Assembly (NCBI RefSeq): GCF_025362475.1
Contig: NZ_JANYGH010000038.1
Span: forward strand, 1 to 64,000
Source: Mucilaginibacter sp.
GTDB taxonomy: Bacteria; Bacteroidota; Bacteroidia; Sphingobacteriales; Sphingobacteriaceae
DNA: 64,000 nt
Direction of reading: 5' to 3'
Shown: in pieces, positions 1 to 7,092 of the stretch
How the letters are laid out: each line of letters opens with the position of its first letter
How positions within the stretch are numbered: position 1 is the stretch's first letter
Position numbers and translations under genes: made by a program
The notes under the pieces: model-generated
What the model was told of the DNA's origin: nothing
What the model saw: only the letters and a program-made list of their open reading frames with translations
Database searches by the model: none

Positions 1-2
1 AA

Positions 3-95
3 CAGGAATTGCAGCAACAAGGTGAATTGCTGGAAGCACATTTAAGAAGGTTATCGAGGCGAACAGCCGAAAAGCTCTTTAAAAATGGACTTTAA
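3..95 (+). CDS. C-terminal end of an unidentified protein (partial)
   Basis: The third frame is open from the window edge to a TAA at 93-95 and encodes about 30 residues. They are rich in Gln, Leu, Arg and Glu, begin QELQQQGELLEAH and end in KLFKNGL, consistent with an amphipathic C-terminal helix. A strong hairpin terminator follows within 10 bases, which supports a genuine gene end. The fragment is too short to assign a family. Confidence 0.55.
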   Translation, partial: QELQQQGELLEAHLRRLSRRTAEKLFKNGL

Positions 96-104
96 CAATT
101 CCCA

Positions 105-130
105 CCCCGAAGCGTTCAACTTCGGGGTTT
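105..130 (+). terminator. Intrinsic terminator after the partial gene
   Basis: CCCCGAAG (105-112) pairs perfectly with CTTCGGGG (120-127) around a 7-base loop and is followed by a short T stretch. It sits between the plus-strand partial gene and the end of a converging minus-strand gene. Confidence 0.8.
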
Positions 131-135
131 ATTGA

Positions 136-810
136 TTAATCAGAAAATTTCTTTAAATAAATTAGGCCTTTAAAATAAGTAGAATACTTAACTGCAAGGC
201 CTATAAGATATGTTGTCAAAAAAAAGCTTTTGTTGCCGGGATCAATAATTGCCAGGACTAATTCCGGGACCTCAATAACGTACCTTCTTTTGCCTGGGGT
301 AAAGTCCTTCTTACAAACGTAAATTTCTAAAGGGAATTTATTTTGAGGTCCAACCTTGCCAATTAACCCAACTGATCCTTCATGGTTTTTGTAATAGCCC
401 GTTACAATAATTCGACCTTCTGTAAGATCAGCCTCATTAAATGGGGGCGATGTAACAGGGGCCTCAATAGCTATCTGCGTTAATTGACTGACCTCGGATG
501 CCGCTTCGTGTGCCTTTCTTTTTCGTATATCCTTTTGTGATTTTTTATAAATTCTTTTGAGTTTTGAAAATTCGGACGGGGTTGGATTAGTGTATTTATC
601 CCTTTCTTCCTCAGTAATAAACGTACTGTATTTGCCAACTAAAGAATAAAACTGCTTGATTTTTATGTCCTCCTCGGTTTCTTTCTTGACTTTTGTCGGC
701 GGATCGGATAGGTCAGCTTTTTGAATTTGTGCACTAAACTTTTCCAGGGCTGTTGTGAGGCGATTTACCAAAAAGCCTATGTCATCAATAGTTATTTTTT
801 CTTTAGGCAT
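136..810 (-). CDS. Hypothetical protein, 224 aa
   Basis: I do not recognise the family. The N-terminal 110 residues are strongly charged and helical, with many Lys, Glu and Asp, and start MPKEKITIDDIGFLVNRL. The second half is more hydrophobic and beta-like, with GRIIVTGYY and the hydrophobic stretch VPELVLAIID. No signal peptide or catalytic motif is visible. It converges with the gene entering from the window edge, the two separated by a terminator, and the next gene downstream on the other side is also an unrecognised minus-strand protein. The pair may be an accessory insertion next to housekeeping genes, but base composition gives no strong sign of that. Confidence 0.7.
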   Translation of the reverse strand: MPKEKITIDDIGFLVNRLTTALEKFSAQIQKADLSDPPTKVKKETEEDIKIKQFYSLVGKYSTFITEEERDKYTNPTPSEFSKLKRIYKKSQKDIRKRKAHEAASEVSQLTQIAIEAPVTSPPFNEADLTEGRIIVTGYYKNHEGSVGLIGKVGPQNKFPLEIYVCKKDFTPGKRRYVIEVPELVLAIIDPGNKSFFLTTYLIGLAVKYSTYFKGLIYLKKFSD

Positions 811-916
811 AAGGTGAATTTAGGAATGCGAAAGCGATTTAAGCGATGCGTTCAAGCGCGGGCGTAGGGTTTCACTGAACACAATGTTGAACGGTGTGCA
901 ATTTTGCACCGATCTT

Positions 917-1606
917 TTATTGATTTCGGTATTTTTCAGTTGCTTGATTAACCATATCTATTATTTCCCGCCTTTTCCTATCTCTTTCATTTTCATCTTC
1001 CATTTCAACCACCTTAAATCTCGTATCAATAAAAAAATAATACCTACTTAAAACCAATGCACCAAATTTGTTTTTGGCTCTAAAAGTATGTACCAATGAA
1101 TATCCCTGCAACTTAGGGCTAAATTTTACAGATAATACTGAGTCTAATTTTTTCAAGCTGTCAATTATTATTTCCCCGCCTGCTTTAAGTGACATGTGCT
1201 CGTGATAGTCATCATTATTTAATAGCTCTTCATCTCTTTTACCAATTTTATCGACAAAAATAAGATGATCAACTTTGTCATTAAGCGCCTCATACTTTCT
1301 TTTTTCAAGGTCTAATTCACTGTGTCTTTCAGATGAATAATAGTCGCTATATTCTTTTTTTAATTTTGTCCACGAAACCGGCTTGTAGCTACCAGGATCA
1401 TTCATAGCTTTTAGCAGAGAGCTTATGCATTTTTTGCGTGCTAATTCTTGTGACTTTGCCAAAAATGGCAACATTGCAATTGTTAAAAGGAATAGGTATT
1501 TTTTCATCACGGCAGGTATGCTAAATATCATCCTGGTTAATAAGATGCCTACAAACATCATTACGCCTGATACAATTAAATAACCGGTAAGGGCAGCTGA
1601 TTCCAT
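917..1606 (-). CDS. Hypothetical exported or membrane protein, up to 229 aa
   Basis: Family not recognised. The open frame gives two hydrophobic segments, about residues 7-27 and 35-51, followed by a charged soluble part. Residues 34-53 (MKKYLFLLTIAMLPFLAKSQ) look exactly like a Bacteroidota signal peptide with cleavage after Gln, so translation may really start at 1507 and give a 196 aa secreted protein. Against that, the upstream 33 codons use ordinary coding-type codons and encode a good membrane helix, and an A-rich stretch precedes the 1606 start. The stop is certain and the start is open. The mature part is Lys/Asp/Glu-rich with no motif I can name. Confidence 0.65.
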   Translation of the reverse strand: MESAALTGYLIVSGVMMFVGILLTRMIFSIPAVMKKYLFLLTIAMLPFLAKSQELARKKCISSLLKAMNDPGSYKPVSWTKLKKEYSDYYSSERHSELDLEKRKYEALNDKVDHLIFVDKIGKRDEELLNNDDYHEHMSLKAGGEIIIDSLKKLDSVLSVKFSPKLQGYSLVHTFRAKNKFGALVLSRYYFFIDTRFKVVEMEDENERDRKRREIIDMVNQATEKYRNQ

Positions 1607-1797
1607 TTTTTTAAGATTAGTAGTGAAAAGTTGAGTGTTTAGATCAGATAAACCTACAATTAAATAATTGGCCGAACGACAAAAGAAAGATTAAATAAAT
1701 TACTATTGTCATATTCATTTTATTTACCTCTGTACATTTTTAATTTATTGATGTTAAATAATTGCAAATAGTAGTAGATTTACAGGCATTGCAATAG

Positions 1798-1805
1798 TAT
1801 GTTTG
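1798..1805 (+). promoter_or_regulatory. Possible -7 box upstream of gcvH
   Basis: TATGTTTG matches the Bacteroidota TAnnTTTG element exactly and lies about 68 bases before the gcvH start. I find no good -33 TTTG at the expected distance, so this is a weak call. The rest of the 266-base AT-rich gap from 1607 shows no other clear element. Confidence 0.35.
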
Positions 1806-1872
1806 CAATTGTGCGTGCAAGGTTAATTATAAAAGCTACATAACTAATTGATAATAACATATTTATAACGAC

Positions 1873-2253
1873 ATGAATTTTCCCGCTGAATTAAAATACA
1901 CTAAAGACCACGAGTGGATAAAAGTTGAAGGCAATGAAGCTACTATCGGCATTACCGAATTTGCGCAAAGCGAACTGGGCGATATTGTTTATGTAGATAT
2001 AGCATCCTTAGGGAAAGAAACTGCCAAAGATGAAGTTTTTGGCACGGTTGAGGCTGTGAAAACAGTATCGGACCTGTTTATGCCGGTAACCGGAACAGTG
2101 ACGGAAATTAACCCCGCCCTTAATAATCATCCCGACCTTGTAAACGCTGATCCGTATGGCGAAGGCTGGATGGTGAAAATCATCGTTTCCGATCTGTCAG
2201 AAATAGACGGCTTGTTATCTGCTGATGACTATAAAGCGGTTGTTGGCGCTTAA
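1873..2253 (+). CDS. gcvH: Glycine cleavage system H protein
   Basis: GcvH is the lipoyl carrier that shuttles the aminomethyl group between the P, T and L proteins of the glycine cleavage system in the cytoplasm. The 126 aa length is typical. The start ([19 protein letters not shown]) and the lipoylation site in [11 protein letters not shown], with the acceptor Lys at residue 63, are canonical, as is the C-terminal [11 protein letters not shown]. The stop codon overlaps the start of the VanZ-family gene by one base, so the two are translationally coupled. No gcvP or gcvT is in the window, and the carrier may also serve lipoate metabolism generally. Confidence 0.97.
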   Translation: MNFPAELKYTKDHEWIKVEGNEATIGITEFAQSELGDIVYVDIASLGKETAKDEVFGTVEAVKTVSDLFMPVTGTVTEINPALNNHPDLVNADPYGEGWMVKIIVSDLSEIDGLLSADDYKAVVGA

Positions 2254-2648
2254 TGAAAGCAATATTAAAATATCATGGGCTCACAATTTTGTGGGCCTTA
2301 TTTATTTTTGTCATTTGCTCTGTTAACTTGAGCTCTGCCAGCGATTCGCCGATGTTTTTCCCCGGCTTTGATAAACTTACGCATACCGGGCTGTTTTTTA
2401 CGCTGGTTGTACTGTTTTGTAACGGTATTATAAGGCAACAAAAAAGGCATACTTTCACGTATAAGCAGATAATAGTTGTTGTTTTAGCCGCTGTTTTTTT
2501 TGGCGGAGTGATAGAAATCTTGCAACTAACTATTTTTACCTGGCGCAGTGCCGAGTGGAACGATTTGTTTTGCGATGTGCTTGGCATTTGTATGGGGATT
2601 TTTGCTGTTGTATTAACATTAAGCGCGGTTGGTAATGAGAAAAAGTAA
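2253..2648 (+). CDS. VanZ-like membrane protein
   Basis: A 131 aa integral membrane protein with about four hydrophobic segments (near residues 8-24, 42-60, 72-92 and 104-124). Polar loops carry FPGFDKLTHTGLFF, which fits the VanZ-like family pattern of a conserved D-K-hydrophobic-H motif at the start of helix 2. VanZ-like proteins are widespread and mostly of unknown function; the name comes from teicoplanin resistance, but nothing here points to resistance. The ATG lies inside the gcvH stop (TAATG) and the gene overlaps the next small lipoprotein ORF by 14 bases, giving a compact three-gene operon. Confidence 0.85.
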   Translation: MKAILKYHGLTILWALFIFVICSVNLSSASDSPMFFPGFDKLTHTGLFFTLVVLFCNGIIRQQKRHTFTYKQIIVVVLAAVFFGGVIEILQLTIFTWRSAEWNDLFCDVLGICMGIFAVVLTLSAVGNEKK

Positions 2649-2772
2649 ACTGATTATAATTGGAGCGGTGATACTATTCAGTTGCTCTTCTTGCGGTATA
2701 TTTAAAAAAGGCTGCGGATGCCCAACATTTGGTGTTATCAAAAGTGCAGTTGATGCCCATAAATTCTGTTAA
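2635..2772 (+). CDS. Small Cys-rich lipoprotein, 45 aa
   Basis: An ORF starting inside the end of the VanZ gene encodes 45 residues. A Lys/Arg start and hydrophobic core (RKSKLIIIGAVILFSCSSCG) form a lipoprotein signal, with lipobox-like Cys at 17 or 20. The mature peptide is very short, holds a KKGCGCPTF cluster and ends HKFC. Overlap with the upstream gene and a sensible signal argue that it is real despite its size. Candidate roles such as metal or redox binding are only guesses from the cysteines. It closes the gcvH operon. Confidence 0.65.
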   Translation: MRKSKLIIIGAVILFSCSSCGIFKKGCGCPTFGVIKSAVDAHKFC

Positions 2773-2911
2773 ACTTTATTTCGATAAACGGTTCAATGAT
2801 GTTGAACCGCTAAAAAAATAAGAATCTGTGAAAGCTTACGTTTTCATACCAAGAAGTTTTCACAAAAAATATTTTTTCAAAAGTGATCCTTGTCATTTTT
2901 AACCATTCTTA

Positions 2912-2942
2912 TTTGGATTTAATATAAATAAGCTTACATTTG
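2912..2942 (+). promoter_or_regulatory. feoAB promoter with overlapping inverted repeat
   Basis: TTTG (2912-2915), a 19-base spacer and TACATTTG (2935-2942) match the Bacteroidota primary-sigma consensus exactly, about 21 bases before the feoA ATG. CTTATTT (2908-2914) and AAATAAG (2926-2932) form a perfect 7-base inverted repeat with an 11-base spacer that covers the -33 box and the spacer. This is a natural position for a repressor such as an iron-dependent Fur or DtxR protein, although the repeat does not match a classical Fur box. Confidence 0.75.
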
Positions 2943-2962
2943 CTCAGGTTAAAAAATATACG

Positions 2963-3178
2963 ATGACACTTTCACAACTTGAGGTAGGCGAAATAGGTAT
3001 TGTAAAGGAGTTTACTGATCTTGAAATGTCGGTAAAATTGATGGAAATGGGATGTTTACCAGGTGAGGAAATCAGAATTTCGCGTATTGCACCTCTTGGA
3101 GATCCTATAGCTATTCACGTTTCCGGCTACCAGTTAAGCTTGCGTAAATTTGAAGCCTCCACCATTATTTTGCAGTAG
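2963..3178 (+). CDS. feoA: Ferrous iron transport protein A
   Basis: A 71 aa cytoplasmic SH3-like protein of the Feo ferrous iron uptake system, thought to act as an accessory or regulator of FeoB. The family pattern L-x-x-G-x-x-G, then R/K-L-M-E-M-G-x-x-P-G, is clear here as LEVGEIGIVKEF and KLMEMGCLPGEE, and the C-terminal part GDPIAIHVSGYQLSLRK is canonical. It is followed 11 bases later by feoB and shares its promoter. Confidence 0.95.
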   Translation: MTLSQLEVGEIGIVKEFTDLEMSVKLMEMGCLPGEEIRISRIAPLGDPIAIHVSGYQLSLRKFEASTIILQ

Positions 3179-3189
3179 TTTTGTAAACA

Positions 3190-5304
3190 TTGAAAGCCGA
3201 TATAAGAGTTGCACTTGTAGGAAATCCAAACACCGGTAAATCAACTCTCTTTAACATTTTAACCGGTCTTAATCAAAAAATAGGAAATTTTCCGGGCGTT
3301 ACTGTTGATAAAAAAACAGGATTTTGCCAGCTGCCTGATGGTCGCACGGCTGAGATCATTGACCTGCCCGGTACCTATAGTATTTACCCCAAAAGTAAAG
3401 ACGAATCCATTGTATTTTCTGTTTTAGCCGATAAAGCCAGAGGCCTTGTTCCGGATTTGATTGTTGTAATACTTGATGCATCAAACCTGAAACGCAACCT
3501 GTTGCTGTATACCCAGATAGCCGATTTAAAAATACCTGTTGTAGTAGCACTCAACATGATCGATGTATCTGAGAAAGCGGGTATTACTATTGACGTTGAT
3601 TTGTTTGCCAAAAAGCTGGGTGTGCCGGTTGTACCTATTTCGGCCCGGAAGATAAAAGGGATCGATCAGCTTAAAAGTACCATCGCCTATGCCAATAAAA
3701 TTGCGCTGCAGCTGGAGACTATTGACGTTGAACCCATTGCCCCGCAACTGATAGCCCAGATACAGCAGGAATTAAAAATTGATAATCCCTACTTTGCCCT
3801 GCAGCTTGCCCATCAGCATGAAACCCTGAATTTTTTATCGGCTAAAGAAAGCGATCGTATAGAGGAGCTGGAAGCACTGCATTCTTTCCATTCTCAAAAA
3901 GCCCAGGCTACAGAAACCATCGCGCGTTACAGTTTTATAAACGATCTGTTGTATGATACGGTTAAGAAGCCCGAAACTGCCCAGGACGAATCTGTAAGCA
4001 ATAAAATTGATAAGATACTTACGCATAAGATATTCGGCTTTATCATATTTTTTGCCATACTGATGTTCATATTCCAGGCCATATTTTCATGGTCGGCCTA
4101 CCCGATGTCGCTTATCGAGAATTTATTCATCTGGCTGCAAAGCAGTGTAAACAAGGCTTTACCAACCGGTCCGTTCACCAGTTTACTGGTTAATGGTATT
4201 ATTGCCGGTTTAAGCGGAGTGTTGGTATTTGTACCACAGATAGCCATTTTGTTTGCAATGATATCCATACTGGAAGATACCGGCTATATGTCGCGCGTTA
4301 CTTTTATGATGGATAAGGTGATGCGCAAAGTTGGCCTCAACGGTAAATCGGTAGTGCCGCTTATTGGTGGTTTTGCCTGCGCCGTGCCATCTATCATGAG
4401 CACCCGCAATATCGAGAACTGGAAAGACAGGATGATCACCATTATGGTTACCCCCCTGGTAGCCTGCTCTGCCCGTTTGCCGGTTTATACCTTACTTATT
4501 GCCCTTGTAGTGCCAAACCGCAATGTTTGGTGGCTGTTTAATTTGCAGGGACTGGCACTTACAGCCATGTACCTGTTGAGTATTATATCGGCGGTAGTAG
4601 TGGCTTTTGTAATGAAGTTTATTTTAAAGGCCCGCGAGCGCGGCTATTTTATTATGGAGCTTCCTGTTTACCGGATGCCCCGCTGGAAGAACGTAGCCTT
4701 TACGATGTATGATCGTTCAAAAACATTTGTACTGCAGGCGGGTAAAGTTATTATTGCAGTATCCATCATTTTATGGGTATTGAAATCATACGGTCCTGGT
4801 GATAGGTTTGCACAGATTGACAAAACATACAGCCAGCCGCAATATACTAAATCCATGAAACCCGATAGCCTGAGCAAGGTTATCGCGTCCGAAAAATTAG
4901 AAAACTCCTACGCCGGTGTATTTGGTCACGTAATAGAGCCGGTTATTAAGCCGCTTGGTTTTGATTGGAAGATAGGTATAGCCCTTATCAGTTCGTTTGC
5001 TGCCCGCGAAGTGTTTGTAGGTACCATGGCCACCATTTATAGCGTGGAGGGCGATGCGGACAAGTTGGAATCTGTGCAGCAAAAAATGCATAGCGCTACT
5101 AACCCTGATACCGGTAAGCCGGTGTTTACTTTAGCGGTTGCCTTTTCGCTGATGATGTTTTACGCTTTTGCCATGCAGTGCGCCAGCACCGTGGCGGTAG
5201 TATATCGCGAAACCAAGGATTGGCGCTGGCCCGCCGCGCAATTCGCTTATATGACGGCTTTGGCATATACCGCCAGTTTTATAGTTTATCATTTCCTGAA
5301 GTAG
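3190..5304 (+). CDS. feoB: Ferrous iron transport protein B
   Basis: FeoB is the inner-membrane Fe2+ permease with a cytosolic G domain. The 704 aa product starts at TTG; the sequence directly following fits the FeoB N-terminus and no ATG is available. G1 is GNPNTGKST (residues 11-19), G3 is DLPGTYS and G4 is NMID, followed by a helical linker. The membrane part from about residue 280 has two Gate-type repeats with VPLIGGFACAVPSIMSTR and the region RLPVYTLLIALVV. The length is normal. Iron-responsive control is likely from the repeat over the promoter ahead of feoA. Confidence 0.97.
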   Translation: MKADIRVALVGNPNTGKSTLFNILTGLNQKIGNFPGVTVDKKTGFCQLPDGRTAEIIDLPGTYSIYPKSKDESIVFSVLADKARGLVPDLIVVILDASNLKRNLLLYTQIADLKIPVVVALNMIDVSEKAGITIDVDLFAKKLGVPVVPISARKIKGIDQLKSTIAYANKIALQLETIDVEPIAPQLIAQIQQELKIDNPYFALQLAHQHETLNFLSAKESDRIEELEALHSFHSQKAQATETIARYSFINDLLYDTVKKPETAQDESVSNKIDKILTHKIFGFIIFFAILMFIFQAIFSWSAYPMSLIENLFIWLQSSVNKALPTGPFTSLLVNGIIAGLSGVLVFVPQIAILFAMISILEDTGYMSRVTFMMDKVMRKVGLNGKSVVPLIGGFACAVPSIMSTRNIENWKDRMITIMVTPLVACSARLPVYTLLIALVVPNRNVWWLFNLQGLALTAMYLLSIISAVVVAFVMKFILKARERGYFIMELPVYRMPRWKNVAFTMYDRSKTFVLQAGKVIIAVSIILWVLKSYGPGDRFAQIDKTYSQPQYTKSMKPDSLSKVIASEKLENSYAGVFGHVIEPVIKPLGFDWKIGIALISSFAAREVFVGTMATIYSVEGDADKLESVQQKMHSATNPDTGKPVFTLAVAFSLMMFYAFAMQCASTVAVVYRETKDWRWPAAQFAYMTALAYTASFIVYHFLK

Positions 5305-5309
5305 GTTTT

Positions 5310-5422
5310 GGTTCATGGTTGATAGATCATGGTTCATGGAATGTTTTTTATTGGCACTCAACTGTGACCTGCTTATCTGCCTTAAGTTCTGCCTATAATC
5401 CATGAACTATCAACCGTGAACC
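5310..5422. repeat. Imperfect inverted repeat between feoB and the SprT-like gene
   Basis: GGTTCATGGTTGATAG (5310-5325) pairs with CTATCAACCGTGAACC (5407-5422) with one mismatch, enclosing about 80 bases. Related words (ATCATGGTTCATGG at 5327-5340 and GATCAATGAACCATC nearby) show a simple motif used several times in both orientations. It starts six bases after the feoB stop and may also act as a 3' hairpin for that mRNA. Confidence 0.6.
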
Positions 5423-5529
5423 GCTAACAAATAATAATCTCTTTGTAATTCTTTAAAAACTATCAGCTATGATCAATGAACCATCTACAATGAACTGATG
5501 AAATCATTATATTTGTGTTGAGGTAAACA

Positions 5530-6144
5530 TTGGATAAAGTAAAAGTTTTAGAAAGATATGTCCCACCCGACGCTGCCCCACTCATCGGCCGCTGGATCGA
5601 CTACTTTAAATGCGAATTTAAAATTTCACGTAACCGGGGCACCAAGTTTGGCGATTACCGTTCGCCACATGCCGGTAAAGGTCACCGTATATCGGTGAAT
5701 TATGATCTTAATCCCTACGCTTTTTTGGTAACTACCGTACACGAGTTTGCACACCTGCATACCTGGAACCAGCATAAACAAAAAGCAAAGCCCCATGGAG
5801 CCGAGTGGAAAAACAATTTCAAAAAAATGATGCAACCCTTTTTTGAAAAAGACATTTTTCCGCATGATGTAAAGCACGCCATAACCAGCTACCTCGATAA
5901 TCCTGCGGCCTCCAGTTGTTCAGATCTTAATCTTTACCGGTCATTGCGCAAATATGATGCGCCTAAGGAATCATCTGTGCTCACAGTGGAGAAAGTTCCC
6001 TTCAAGGCCCTGTTTAAAATAAAAGGCGACCGCGTTTTTCGTAAAGAAGAACAGTTGCGCAAGCGTTTTAAATGTGTGGAGATAGAAACCAAGCGGGTGT
6101 ATTTGTTTAGTCCGGTTGCTGAGGTAGAATTGGTGGAGGGGTAG
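5530..6144 (+). CDS. SprT-like zinc metalloprotease-domain protein
   Basis: 204 aa with the zinc metalloprotease motif HEFAH (residues 71-75), where the two His and the Glu would form the active site, and a downstream KPHGAEWK that supplies a likely third His ligand. This layout matches the SprT/Spartan-like domain, whose eukaryotic members cleave DNA-protein crosslinks; bacterial roles are unclear. No signal peptide, so it should be cytoplasmic. The start is a TTG preceded by GAGGT and by a TATATTTG -7 type box (5508-5515) only 15 bases upstream of the start, so the leader is very short. Confidence 0.85.
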   Translation: MDKVKVLERYVPPDAAPLIGRWIDYFKCEFKISRNRGTKFGDYRSPHAGKGHRISVNYDLNPYAFLVTTVHEFAHLHTWNQHKQKAKPHGAEWKNNFKKMMQPFFEKDIFPHDVKHAITSYLDNPAASSCSDLNLYRSLRKYDAPKESSVLTVEKVPFKALFKIKGDRVFRKEEQLRKRFKCVEIETKRVYLFSPVAEVELVEG

Positions 6145-6218
6145 TTAATGCCCCTGGCCGCCCGCCCAGCGTCATTGCTTCGTCCCTCGCAAAGACGTGT
6201 TGCTAAAAAATCTTTTTT

Positions 6219-6313
6219 TGTCATTCTGAACGCAGTGAAGAATCTGCTATTCGCCATGCTTCTTTGCCCTGTAAAGTCTCCGATTAGATCCTTCACTATC
6301 GTTCAGGATGACA
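6219..6313 (+). repeat. Dispersed palindromic repeat, copy 1 (about 95 bp)
   Basis: It begins TGTCATTCTGAACGCAGTGA and ends with a near inverted copy (ATCGTTCAGGATGACA), with a conserved core containing TTCGCCATGCTTCTT and CCCTGTA. Two further copies lie at 15280-15371 (opposite orientation) and 51903-51995. It occupies the gap between the SprT-like gene and the MBL gene. No ORF within it looks genuine. Confidence 0.85.
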
Positions 6314-6419
6314 AAGCTATTAGAAGTCATTTATCTTTAGCGTCCCCCAATTTTACAACTCCCAATCACGTTTTTTTCAAACCTTCATACCCAACAAATT
6401 AAATCCGTACTTTTACCCC

Positions 6420-7058
6420 ATGGCAGAAGTTAAATCATTTGTAAATAATCCTTACCAGGAAAACACTTATATTTTATATGATGAAACCGGCGAATGTGTT
6501 ATTATTGATCCGGGAATGTATACCGCTACAGAGCAAAATGTTGTGGTTAATTTTATAAAGGATAATAACTTAACTCCCGTTCTGCTGCTAAATACCCATT
6601 GCCATATTGATCATGTGCTTGGTAATAAATTTGTGTTTGATAAATACGGGCTTAAGCCTAAATTTCATGAGGGGGAGTTGCCTGTATTGGCAGCCGTAGT
6701 GGCTTATGCGCCTCAAATGGGTATCAGGTACGAGGTTTCTCCAATACCGGAGGAATATCTGCCCGAAACCGGAACCATAAAATTTGGCAATACAGAGTTG
6801 GAGTTGATCTTCGCGCCAGGTCATTCTCCCGCGCATTTGTGCTTTTATGATAAGGCGGCGAATATTTTAATAGGTGGCGATGTTTTATTCAGGATGAGTA
6901 TAGGCCGCACAGATTTGCCTGGTGGTAATTTTGCCCAGCTGATGGATAATATCGAAACCAAGCTTTTTGCTCTGCCCGATGATTGCACCGTTTATCCGGG
7001 TCATGGGCCGGAAACTACGATAGGTTTTGAAAAACAAAATAACCCGTTTCTTACTTAA
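6420..7058 (+). CDS. MBL-fold metallohydrolase (glyoxalase II-like)
   Basis: A 212 aa metallo-beta-lactamase fold hydrolase. The binuclear metal site is complete: THCHIDH (His60, His62, Asp64, His65), a His in APGHSPAH near residue 134, an Asp in GGDVLF near 153 and a His in YPGHGPET near 196. It is shorter than classical hydroxyacylglutathione hydrolases and lacks their C-terminal substrate domain, so the substrate is uncertain, probably a thioester. No signal peptide; cytoplasmic. The next gene follows after 34 bases in the same direction. Confidence 0.88.
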   Translation: MAEVKSFVNNPYQENTYILYDETGECVIIDPGMYTATEQNVVVNFIKDNNLTPVLLLNTHCHIDHVLGNKFVFDKYGLKPKFHEGELPVLAAVVAYAPQMGIRYEVSPIPEEYLPETGTIKFGNTELELIFAPGHSPAHLCFYDKAANILIGGDVLFRMSIGRTDLPGGNFAQLMDNIETKLFALPDDCTVYPGHGPETTIGFEKQNNPFLT

Positions 7059-7092
7059 GCACATAACGTAATACTTATCACTCAAAACCAAT

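Noticed and set aside
811..916. Terminator between the first two minus-strand genes (GGTG near 894 with CACC near 908)
   Set aside because: The stem is short and interrupted, and no T run follows on the minus strand.
1607..1872. Glycine riboswitch before gcvH
   Set aside because: The gap is AT-rich and lacks the paired GC-rich stems expected of that riboswitch.
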